From Orychophragmus violaceus (lineage: Eukaryota; Streptophyta; Magnoliopsida; Brassicales; Brassicaceae): a DNA stretch of 64,000 bases. This document shows, piece by piece, positions 50,051 to 59,372 of this stretch. The DNA lies in NCBI GenBank assembly GCA_030180135.1, contig CM058233.1, positions 106,743,994 to 106,807,993 of the forward strand, given 5' to 3'. The notes below the pieces were generated by a model, which had not been told where the DNA came from, made no database searches, and saw only the letters and a program-made list of their open reading frames with translations. Every line of letters starts with the position of its first letter. Position 1 is the stretch's first letter. The position numbers and the translations under genes were made by a program.

Positions 50051-50471
50051 AAATTTTTTTAATTGTTCAAATTTAAGCAAAACGATGTCGTTTAGGGTTT
50101 TAACGGAAGAAATTAACCCCAGTTTAATGGAGTATTAACGGAATGTTAATTTATTTAATGTTGTGTTTAATTTGGCGAAGTCAACGAAAAGTTGGGGATT
50201 AAAAATTATAGTCAACAAAAGTTCATGTTTTAAGTAGTGCACGTGATAGTTGAGGTTTAAAATAGCTCAAACGAAAAAGTTTGGGATTTTTAAAGCAATT
50301 TTCCCAATTTATTTTATAAGAAAACCTACATCTTATATACTTCCCAGGCCCACTGGGCCATTCTAGTTTATTTTGTTTTTATCACAAAGACTCATCAACA
50401 AATACAAGTCGGCAAAACACAAAACCAAAAAAATTATTGTTAGCAGCAATGAGATTTGTTAGCTTCTTGGG

Positions 50472-51010
50472 CCTTTGCCTGCCACATAAGTTGAGCACTT
50501 ACAACGTGTGTCCTCCTGCATTGTTGTTCATTACAACCCAGATCTCGAATCCCTCTTTGGCTTGGTCCCTTTCTTCAAGCCACCGGGTTGTAAGTTGATT
50601 ATTTGTTGATAGAAAGCCAAGTGAATCAAAACCTGAGTATGTTGTTGCTAGCTTCACTAATATGTATGGTTTAGTTCGTTTGGCCTTGTGTGTAACTAAT
50701 TTTACGGACTAGTGTAAAGTCTAGTTCATAAAAAGCCTTTAAAAGCCGTCTATTGTCTTTATATCTAAACTGGTAATCGGATTGGTAACTGGGAATCATC
50801 ATATATATATGGTACGACTTGTTAGATAGTATGTATAATAAATATGAACGGGAGGCAAAAGGGAGAAAAGAAAGAAGTTGATTGTTTGTTGATAGAAAGC
50901 CAAGTGATTTAAAACATGAGTATGTTGTTACTAGCTTCACTAATATGTATGGTTTAGTTTGTTCGGCCCTTGTGGGTAATCATACGGGCCAGTGTAATTA
51001 TTACTGTATC
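50472..51010 (+). repeat. Intergenic with a 120-bp direct repeat
   Basis: A segment starting GTTGATTRTTTGTTGATAGA occurs at about 50594-50720 and again at about 50877-50998, 283 bp apart and roughly 85-90 percent alike by eye, including ATGTATGGTTTAGTT. I recognise no element. Confidence 0.6.
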
Positions 51011-51025
51011 AAAAAGTGGCGGAGA

Positions 51026-51187
51026 AACCAAGTGTCTTTGATGTAGTGGTAAGGAGACGGGTCCTCGATACACCACATTCAAGGTTCGATCCACCTGCTC
51101 TACATTCTTCACTTGGCCACCTCAAAGAACATAGACTGTAGTCTTGGGGCCTAAAAACCCGATGGAATACCACATGTCTAAACAAAA
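51026..51187 (+). mobile_element. tRNA-derived SINE
   Basis: A 162-bp body with a pol III A box (TGATGTAGTGG) near 51039 and a B box (GGTTCGATCC) near 51083, ending in an A-rich tail. It is flanked by a 15-bp target duplication AAAAAGTGGCGGAGA (51011-51025) and AAAAAGTGGAGGAGA (51188-51202) with one mismatch. Internal promoter, A tail and target duplication of this length support a SINE insertion. Confidence 0.8.
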
Positions 51188-51202
51188 AAAAAGTGGAGGA
51201 GA

Positions 51203-51507
51203 TAAACATAAAAACAGAAAAATCCACACCAAATAGTCTTTGAAATTACATGGTTTCCAAAGAGATGTTTACAGTTTGAATGAAATTACACGGGTTTCTA
51301 AGTATCAGTTTCAGTTCCCTAAGAAGCTTCTTGCTTCCCTGAGTCTGAGCATACAGAATCCGCAACTCAACTGGACAACAAAATCATATCAAAGCAAAAG
51401 CAGTATAATAAAACCAAACAAAATTAAGAAATGAGAGAATGCAGTCTTTAATGGCTTTCTCTTCCACACCTTTGGCTTAGGAGCCTCTGTCACCAAAAGC
51501 AGTATAA
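51203..51507. other. Spacer with short direct repeats before the palindrome
   Basis: Contains CAAAAGCAGTATAATAAAA near 51391 and 51493, and CCTCTGTCACCAAAA near 51484 and inside the palindrome arm near 51536. These overlapping repeats lie at the left border of the palindrome. No gene is recognised. Confidence 0.5.
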
Positions 51508-51559
51508 TAAAAGATACTTGCTTCCAATGAAGATCCTCTGTCACCAAAATATTTGTCAG

Positions 51560-51944
51560 TATTAGGGACATAAGTCTCATATCAGTAGTTGAAAGGGATC
51601 ACTAGTAATATATAAGGGATATAGACCACTTCACTTATCACTAATTAGTTTTATGTTGGATGTCCATAGAACTTAATATGGTATCAGAGCCCAATCCATG
51701 CAGTTCAACCCGATCCGACCAAAAGTTGGTCCAATCATCGACAACCCATGCCCAAATTGGTGCCGTCGATCCAAGCCGGAACATTCCGAGATTAAGGCTT
51801 AAAGAGCCATTATCTCGAGGGGACGTATTAGAGATATAAGTCCCACATCGGTAGTAGAAAGGGATCACTAGTAATATATAAGTGATATGGACCACTCCAT
51901 TTATCACTAATTGATTTTAAATTAGAAGCCTATAAAATTTAACA
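51560..51944 (+). mobile_element. TRIM retrotransposon (left arm)
   Basis: Terminal direct repeats of about 118 bp at 51560-51676 and 51826-51944 share TATTAGRGAYATAAGTC, GAAAGGGATCACTAGTAATA and TATCACTAATT. Just after the first repeat is TGGTATCAGAGCC (51679-51691), the primer-binding site complementary to the 3' end of initiator tRNA-Met. A purine tract CGAGGGGA precedes the second repeat. The internal part is only about 150 bp with no coding sequence. Likely target duplication GTCAG/GTCCG has one mismatch. Confidence 0.85.
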
Positions 51945-52583
51945 GTCCGAACTTAACCTAGATAGCTTCTTCACATGATCAAATAACCTGTGTCACAAGT
52001 CACCTTTGCGGGTGCGTTTGAGAAGCTCTTCTCCTCTGGAGACAAAAGTCATCGCTCCAAATACATTTCTCTCTTCCCTTTCACCTTCTCCTTTATTGCA
52101 TATAACATTGCTCTGTTCTCATTATTCCTTTCCATTCTTGACCTTAGAATCGTAGCTCCTCGTAACGCTAAAATCTCTAAATCAGACGAAACATACCAAA
52201 CAAAAGCAGTAATATATGTGATAAAAGAATCATTACTACACATGTTGCAGCACTTGCTGTTCATGAAGAATCAGCACTTGCAACATGTGTAGTAATGATT
52301 CTTTTATCACATATATTACTGCTTTTGTTTGGTATGTTTCGTCTGATTTAGAGATTTTAGCGTTACGAGGAGCTACGATTCTAAGGTCAAGAATGGAAAG
52401 GAATAATGAGAACAGAGCAATGTTATATGCAATAAAGGAGAAGGTGAAAGGGAAGAGAGAAATGTATTTGGAGCGATGACTTTTGTCTCCAGAGGAGAAG
52501 AGCTTCTCAAACGCACCCGCAAAGGTGACTTGTGACACAGGTTATTTGATCATGTGAAGAAGCTATCTAGGTTAAGTTCGGAC

Positions 52584-52968
52584 TGTTAAATTTTATAGGC
52601 TTCTAATTTAAAATCAATTAGTGATAAATGGAGTGGTCCATATCACTTATATATTACTAGTGATCCCTTTCTACTACCGATGTGGGACTTATATCTCTAA
52701 TACGTCCCCTCGAGATAATGGCTCTTTAAGCCTTAATCTCGGAATGTTCCGGCTTGGATCGACGGCACCAATTTGGGCATGGGTTGTCGATGATTGGACC
52801 AACTTTTGGTCGGATCGGGTTGAACTGCATGGATTGGGCTCTGATACCATATTAAGTTCTATGGACATCCAACATAAAACTAATTAGTGATAAGTGAAGT
52901 GGTCTATATCCCTTATATATTACTAGTGATCCCTTTCAACTACTGATATGAGACTTATGTCCCTAATA
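52584..52968 (-). mobile_element. TRIM retrotransposon (right arm, mirror copy)
   Basis: This is the exact mirror of the left-arm TRIM, with the primer-binding site GGCTCTGATACCA on the plus strand at about 52837-52849. The insertion preceded the inverted duplication, because both arms carry the same element with the same boundaries. Confidence 0.85.
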
Positions 52969-53087
52969 CTGACAAATATTTTGGTGACAGAGGATCTTCA
53001 TTGGAAGCAAGTATCTTTTAATATCAATTCAAATTGGCATTTCACAAAGACGAAGAAATGTAAGCTAATAAGAAACCGGTTTAGACC

Positions 53088-54629
53088 TGATATACTTGTG
53101 TTTTCATGCATTTAGGATAGTGTTTTGCTTGTGTTTTGACTTCTTCTTCCATACATTTTTCCATCTTTGTTGTTCAAAGTTTCATTTAGAGTCTAGGAGC
53201 ATCTAGAGTTAAGATTTAGCATTTTAGGTTGCATTTGGAGTGTATCTTGTGTTTTTATAGGTTCATGGAGATGCTTGAAGGTTTTGGTGAGCTAAGGAAG
53301 CAAGAGAGAAGCTCAAGGATGAAAGAAGAAGTGCACAAGTCGACCAGAGAAATCATCGACGTCTCCAATCGAGCAAAACAGGTCGATGGAAAATCAGCAT
53401 TCAAATCGACGTGTTGAATCGACGTCATGAGGTCGGTGGAAACATGCGAAACTTACACGAAAAATTCCAGTGAAATCATCGACGTCGCGAACCGACGAAA
53501 ACGCGTCGATGATTTCTCAGAATTTCCACCGACGTGTCGAATCGACGTAGACAGGTCGATGATTTCCCTGTGAAGACCAAAATCAGATCCAGTTATTTAC
53601 AATATTGCCACTACGACCCTTTCTTGTATAAATACTCATTTTGGGGGATTAAAAACCCTAAGCTACCTAAGCCTAAACTTCTCTTTTCTTATGTTTATGA
53701 TTTAGGATTTGTAAACTTTTGATTTTGAGTTTTAATTAAGTACTTTGTTATATTTTCTTAATCTCTCTTTCTATTTATGATTTCTCACATCTCTTTTATG
53801 ATTAGGGAGTATAGTTTTTGGGTTTTGTGGATGAGATTGATTTAAGTGGTTTATGTGATGATTAGTGATGCTTAGGACTTATTTATGAATGATCCTTCTT
53901 TAATTAGTTGATCTTTATGCTAGGTTGCAAGGAATTGTTGAATCTAGATGCTAGGCTTTTTCATGCCCGAAAGGTGTTCGATGAAATGCTTGAATGAACT
54001 CTTTAGAGAATTTTCACTCTTAGCCTAAGAGATTAGTTGTCTAAGGTGATCATTGGTAATGAGAACTTGTTTGCATTGCTTGTTTATCTCTTAATCACAA
54101 ATGAGAATTTGATCTTGATTAGGGATTAGACAAAGGGATTATTGCCAAGAGATTGGATTAATCTAATGATTAGTGTTCTTAGCCTAAGGATTAGCTTTGC
54201 TAAAAGGTATTTGATGGATATTAATGCATGCTTGTCTTGTAATTTGCAAATGAGAATTGAATGATTGCATGATTAGCATAGAAGTTATGAACATGAGAAT
54301 GTGATTAGCTTAATTATGATCAATAGCCTTGTTTAGCATTGTTTGATTGATTGAAGCATAATTGATTGTCTCTAGATCACCTAGTCTCCATAGCCTCATC
54401 CTAGGATCCTTCTTTTATCTTGTTTAGTTCTTTATTTGCTTTATTGCTTTCTTGTTTGTTTAGGATTTTTAGTTAAACCTTTTTTTATCCATTTGGCTTA
54501 GCTCAAGTAGTATTTTGCATTCCTAATGTGTTGTTCTTCTTGCCTCCCTGGATTGATACCTTAAGTACTACAATGACATGAGTAGACTTGAGGAATTGAT
54601 CTAGATCATTACGAAAAAGTCTATCATCA
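53088..54629. mobile_element. Solo LTR of about 1.54 kb, probably Ty3/gypsy type
   Basis: The segment starts TGATATACTTGTG and ends TATCATCA, with the 5-bp target duplication AGACC directly on both sides (53083-53087 and 54630-54634). It includes a promoter-like TATAAATACTCATTTTGGG at about 53625 and several copies of ATCGACGTC and GGTCGATG words at 53340-53560. No internal retrotransposon domain or second LTR is seen, so it is a solo LTR. The superfamily is a guess from the long LTR; strand was not determined. Confidence 0.75.
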
Positions 54630-54634
54630 AGACC

Positions 54635-54792
54635 CAGTGGCGGACGTAGGTAGAAGTGTACGGGGTCTTGTGCCCCCCCACTCTTTTATGTTTTTTCTTT
54701 ACAAATTTTAAGTTAATTTGATTAATATTTTCAATTTATTAAAGAAAAATAAAAAGTGCCCCCTACTAAAATCTTGTCTACATCCGCCCATG
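54635..54792. mobile_element. hAT-type MITE (158 bp)
   Basis: It begins CAGTGGCGGACGTAG and ends CTACATCCGCCCATG, imperfect terminal inverted repeats (12 of 15) of the hAT CAGTGGCGGA type. The 8-bp target copy TTTAGACC follows at 54793-54800; its partner is at 53080-53087, now separated by the solo LTR. The interior is AT-rich and non-coding. Confidence 0.75.
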
Positions 54793-54800
54793 TTTAGACC

Positions 54801-57800
54801 GTTTTGTCACCTTCTATAAACCAAGATTCGGTTTGGATGTCTTTTTTCTTCAAGGTTTGGATGTCTTTGGATGCAGGCGTTGTCAATGGAGTGTGTCGAG
54901 ATATACCTGAATGGGAGCATGGAGGAAGAGTAGAAAAAAGTGGAGGAAGAGTAGAAAAAATGAATTCGAATGTGTAAAGAAAAGAGAGAAGCAAATATGG
55001 ATAGAAGGGATTCAACAGCTTCTTAACTCACTTGAAATCGGTTCTAGTGCTCAATGGAAACATTGGGGTTAATTTGGATCAAAAGACATGTTAGAAAATT
55101 ACATGATGCATGCATGTGATGGAGTTAGAATTTATCATGTGTTTCGCGCGTATGAAAGTATGCTTGTGTGATTTTTAAAATCTGTTGTTTCTTGTGTATC
55201 AGTTAAAAAAAAATTGTGAACTGTTTAATAAACATTTGTTATGTATGGGATTAACGGTTCTAGTGGTTTGTGTCCGGTTCTTGCTAAATAATTTCATATA
55301 AATATAGTTGGAACGGTTCTGTAAAGAATAACTTTGGCTGCACAAGCAGGCTCCTTTCTATTTTTGTGAACAAAATGTTTGTATGAAACTATACTTGGCA
55401 AAAAACCCTAGTTATATGGGTTTCATGTGGGTTTCTCTTGGGCTGCTAACTAAGCAATATGTCCACAAACGATTTGTATACGCATGGGCTACGGCATTAA
55501 AACACGTTTTAGCTTGTCCCCAATCACTTCATATCACTCACAAAAAGAAACATCTTTCACTCGGATCAAATCTTCAACTTAAGCCAAGCGATTTATATAT
55601 GCTGCTAGAACAAGAAACCTAACACTCTTTTACATTTCTCAGATACCTAGTATATACTTGAGAGAGCCTTAATTTCCCTGATAATATATTTCCTACAATA
55701 TCTATATACTTTTGATTAAGACTAACCTTACAAGATTTTTAACTACAACCACATCAAACAAGTTTTGGAAAAACGATCTGCTTCAATTCTGTTGTAGTTC
55801 TTGTGTAAATTATATCCTTTCCATAAGTTTGTAGCTTGAATGATTTGATATATCTTCGCCGTATACGCCAAACAAGCATATAATCATATATAACCTTCAA
55901 GTTGCCGGTTGAAAGGGATCGATCTTTAGGTCCCAAAACACCGAAATAAACATGAAGAATCTTTGATTTTGATTCATCTTTGTAAAAGAACCTTTACATA
56001 ATTGACTTGTGGATAGTCGAGGACAAACATCGCTTTGGACATAACATAATGGCATACTTTTCATTGTTTTCAATGGCGCAAAAGATATGTATGCAGCTAC
56101 TTTTTAGTAGTCATGTGTTAATGGAATATCTTTTTGTGTATATTGTGTCCTACATTAAAGCCATAATCCTATTTTTGTTACATACAAAAGAAAATAACAT
56201 TATAGACTTATATCAATAACCATATTTTTTTGCATGGCCAGAATTGGACCATATAGGTATTGCTTGTAGCCATCATCAGTAGTCAGTACAAATCGGACCA
56301 CATAATGTACGTTATATAATACATATGCATTATTTTCTTTACTAATTCCTTACAAAAATATATTTATACAGCCAATGTATTGATCACCAAGATACATAGG
56401 TACTATGTGTAGATCATGAAATATTAAAAAAAAAAAAAAAAATAGATAAGGACTGTGGCTACATTATTGGTTTTGAGTTAGCCAGTGAGGTAATCGAGTA
56501 ATCTTAGTTTGATTGTATTACAATCTTCAATCTTTAAAAGTTACAAGAGCTTTCGAGTTTCTAGGTTTATATGTAGAGTTTGGGGATGAATCATTGCAAT
56601 TGCTGGGAATTCTAGCCGAAATTAGGATTTTCTCATTCCGAATGTGTCTTACGATTAGTATTGATTCAATACGTCATACATGCATGCCAAAGTATGAGAA
56701 TAATCGAGAGTGAGGTTTAGTTCAAGAGTTGTATTTGATCTTGGTAACAAATGATATCAGAGCTCGGTGAACTGATCAAAATGGTTTTCAAAGTTTTTGT
56801 AATAGCAAATTGATGGCCGGACGAGGATAAGATTTATAGATATGGATGCCGAGGTCTATAGAACGGTTATGGTGTTACACTATGAGAAGAGCTCAGTGAG
56901 GACTACACATATAATCTTTCTAAAGAATGAGGTTAAAATTAGGTTTGGGAAGGGTCCAAATTAAATATCTAGAAATTTCAGGGTATTCGGATCCACCGGA
57001 TTCGAGATCCCATATAAAACTGAGTTTGAGTTTTGTCATGTTAGCTGGATCGGAGAAGGTGGTGAAATATGTCAAGCATATAGTCTTTTTATGTGCTCCA
57101 TTTGTTTTGATATTCATCTCGGGGAATCATCCTTTTTCAGTGTTTTGAGTATCGACGTATTCTATTCCTAGAAACATTATTCAGCATGTTGAGATCATTA
57201 AGATAACCAAATATCTTAGACCCAATGTTTATAAAATTGGACCGGATGCCGAACCGGATAAATGATTGGGTTACGGTTCAATATTGTTAGACCGGGACGA
57301 ATCTGGTTCTTAAAACTTTTTGATTTTAAAATATATATATATACATATTATTTTAAATAAAAAATATAAGAAACATAATAATATTTTTAGGGAAAAAACT
57401 TAAATTAAACATAAACAATATAAAAATCTAATCAAATACATAATCAACCTCATATACTAAATTAATAATTATTTTTAACATATTAAATTTTTAAAATCTT
57501 TTTTACAAATATATGATTTTTATATATAATTTATGAGGATATATCAAAATAATATTAGAAAGAAATCAAATATATATATTCTAGCATAACACCACTATAT
57601 CAAAATATAATATTACTTTAATATTAGTTTTTAAAAACATATATAAGACACCATGAATTTCTATATTAGTTATTTATCTATAACATAAAATATATAATAT
57701 ATTTAACTAGCTAAATATTAAAACTAATTTTTTAAAAATATTCAAAAATTATTGAACCCAGATCAATTCGTTCGTTTGAGTAAAATGATTTAAAAACACT

Positions 57801-57917
57801 GTTTAGGTCTTTTAAAAAGATTAGTTGAGGTCTGGTTTAGATACTTCCGGTTAAACAAAAAAAAAATAGTTAGATTAATTATAGCTTGCTATTTCCAAAA
57901 TTTTGTTAAAAACTAAC
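54801..57917. other. AT-rich intergenic DNA, 3.1 kb, no gene recognised
   Basis: Short open frames here show no family features. A TGATATCAGAGCTCGG word at about 56752 resembles the initiator-tRNA primer-binding site of copia or TRIM elements, and the 250 bp before it could be a decayed LTR. 57230-57860 is very AT-rich with a few CCGGAT/GAACCGG words near 57240. A run of about 18 A is at 56425. Confidence 0.4.
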
Positions 57918-58264
57918 GGGTAAACGAGCTATTTCCACATGAGAACTATCTATATAGCATCAGATCCACACGGAAGTATTGTCTCGATCTATATAGCCAC
58001 GAAAAAATAGTTAAATACCAATTTCTCCACAAAACTAAAGTTAAATAGCTAATCACCCATAGATTAAAAGATCGAAATCTAAAACCCCACATACCGTATT
58101 TTTCTTTGATTTACTGTTTTTGAGAAAGCTTAAACCAATTTTTAACCAATAGCAGACCCGATTACGCTTGATTAAAGATGGTTTATGACCCGTTTAACAT
58201 TAAAAATCCAGACCCGGATTGTTTTACCTTTAACCCATCATGAAAAAACAGAATCCCAAATCGT

Positions 58265-58561
58265 GAACCCTAATTTCGAATGTGGAAATTTTCTATGGAG
58301 AATCCAAAATCGAGCCTCCGGGAAGATGAGATTGAAGTGGCATGCACTCTACAATGTCTTTAATCACTCGACTCTAGTGTGGAGAAGGTGATAAGGTGAT
58401 TTCAACGAGGAAGAAGCAGATCGAGATGCTGTTAAAATCGAGCAGATGCTACAAGATTTTCGAGATGAGCCTCGAATCCGCCATGACCAGTATCCCAAGA
58501 GTGAAGAAGAAGATATAGAGAAAGGGACTAGGAAGCCGATTGATGCGTTGGTGCGGCTAGA
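58265..58561 (+). pseudogene. Unidentified captured gene piece in the Pack-MULE
   Basis: Frames ENPKSSLREDEIEVACTLQ and, after a break, EEADRDAVKIEQMLQDF with PRIRHDQYPKSEEEDIEKG are charged and look protein-derived. They are separated by stops and frameshifts. I cannot name the source gene. Confidence 0.4.
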
Positions 58562-58900
58562 GGATTGCATTATCTTCACACGGGTAACTCAAAACCAGTC
58601 ATTCACCAAGGCGTGAAATCCACATATATATTGCTCGACGAGAACTTCATGGCTAAAGTTGCAGACTTTGGGCTGTCTAAGACCGGACCTGAGCTCGATC
58701 AGACTCATATGAGTACTGTTGTTAAAACAAGTTGCGGGTATCAGGAGGCAACAGCTCACTGAGAAATCAGATGTTTATTACTTTGGTGTTGTTCTCTTCG
58801 AGGTTCTCTGTGCTAAACACGAGAGAGATGGTAAATCTTGCGGAATGGGCTATGAAATGGCAGAATAAAGGGCAATTAGATCGAGCATTAACGTTCCAGG
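58562..58900 (+). pseudogene. Captured CrRLK1L receptor-kinase domain fragment
   Basis: Starting MHYLHTGNSKPVIHQGVKS, then ILLDENFMAKVADFGLSKTGPE, a frameshift, QLTEKSDVYYFGVVLFEVLCA, a small deletion and a further frame change to REMVNLAEWAMKWQNKGQLD. This matches the catalytic half of FERONIA/HERK-type (CrRLK1L) kinases. The catalytic HRD motif has become HQG and the APE region is lost, so it is inactive. Confidence 0.85.
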
Positions 58901-59372
58901 AACAGCGGGACGATTTAAGGAATCGAGCATTGATGATCTCTCTCGTGTTTCCATGAGTAAAGTATTCTCTCAATTGGTGAAGTCCGAAGGAAGATGATGA
59001 GAGGTTGGGAAATTGCAATGTCCATGAAAAGAAAATATCTGATCTTGTAACGAGAAGAAACATCAGGTCTTTAGAGTCGACACAAATCTGGGCTTTAAGT
59101 CGGGTTTTAGGTCGGATATTTAGGTCGGGTCGGGTTATAATTTCATTTTATGTCGGATATACCAGTCTGGTTTAACTGGTTTGATGGCTAGGTCACGGTT
59201 TCACAGGAAAACCAATAAAATCTGATTTTATGGGCAATTGGATTTCGAACTATTAATTCGGGTGTAATTAGAATCACATTATAGTTCTCATGGATATATA
59301 GATGGAGGTCATACTTCCGTGTGGATTTGATGCTATATAGATAGTTCTCATGTGGAAATAGCTCGTTTACCC

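Larger units (their letters stand above)
48764..50305. mobile_element. Mutator-like element (Pack-MULE) with 512-bp TIRs
   Basis: Terminal inverted repeats run from 48764 to about 49275 and from about 49794 to 50305, both starting GGGAAAATTGCTTTAAAAA. The 10-bp target duplication AATTTATTTT is perfect on both sides (48754-48763 and 50306-50315), in the 8-11 bp range of MULEs. The internal 518 bp hold a fragment of a cation/H+ exchanger gene and no transposase, so the element is non-autonomous and gene-capturing. TIR arms have diverged by scattered substitutions. It interrupts copy 2 of the tRNA-Ser flank duplication. Confidence 0.9.
48721..50471 (+). pseudogene. Copy 2 of the duplication, with a tRNA-Ser fragment, split by a MULE
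   Basis: 48721-48763 repeats the tRNA-Ser segment from the D arm through the anticodon stem, lacks 31 bp (variable arm and T arm), and rejoins at GTTGACG; it cannot fold as a tRNA. After the MULE, 50316-50471 repeats the rest of the flank. Copy length without the MULE and its second target copy is 199 bp, exactly 230 minus 31. Confidence 0.88.
51508..53020. repeat. Near-perfect 1.5-kb palindrome with two 740-bp arms and a 33-nt loop
   Basis: The left arm 51508-52247 is the reverse complement of 52281-53020. Paired coordinates sum to 104528 from end to end, so there is no net indel, and I see no mismatch between the arms. The open frames on the two arms mirror each other exactly (for example 51641-51907 minus and 52621-52887 plus). 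The loop (52248-52280) contains CAGCACTTG twice. Each arm includes one TRIM retrotransposon plus about 300 bp of other sequence with the open frame MSQVTFAGAFEKLFSSGDKS, whose family I do not recognise. Confidence 0.95.
57918..59372. mobile_element. Pack-MULE with 9-bp target duplication
   Basis: Terminal inverted repeats of about 61 bp (57918-57978 and 59312-59372) start GGGTAAACGAGCTATTTCC and differ at one or two positions. The 9-bp target duplication AAAACTAAC is perfect (57909-57917 and 59373-59381). The 1.3-kb interior has two adjacent gene-derived pieces, an acidic frame at 58265-58560 and a receptor-kinase fragment after it, and no transposase. Confidence 0.88.

Noticed and set aside
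51990..52538. Two mirror-image 100-residue proteins at the palindrome centre
   Set aside because: They arise from the inverted repeat and differ only at the loop; no recognisable domain and no independent support for translation.
55383..55622. 79-codon plus-strand open frame
   Set aside because: No domain, no splice partners and unremarkable codon content in AT-rich intergenic DNA.
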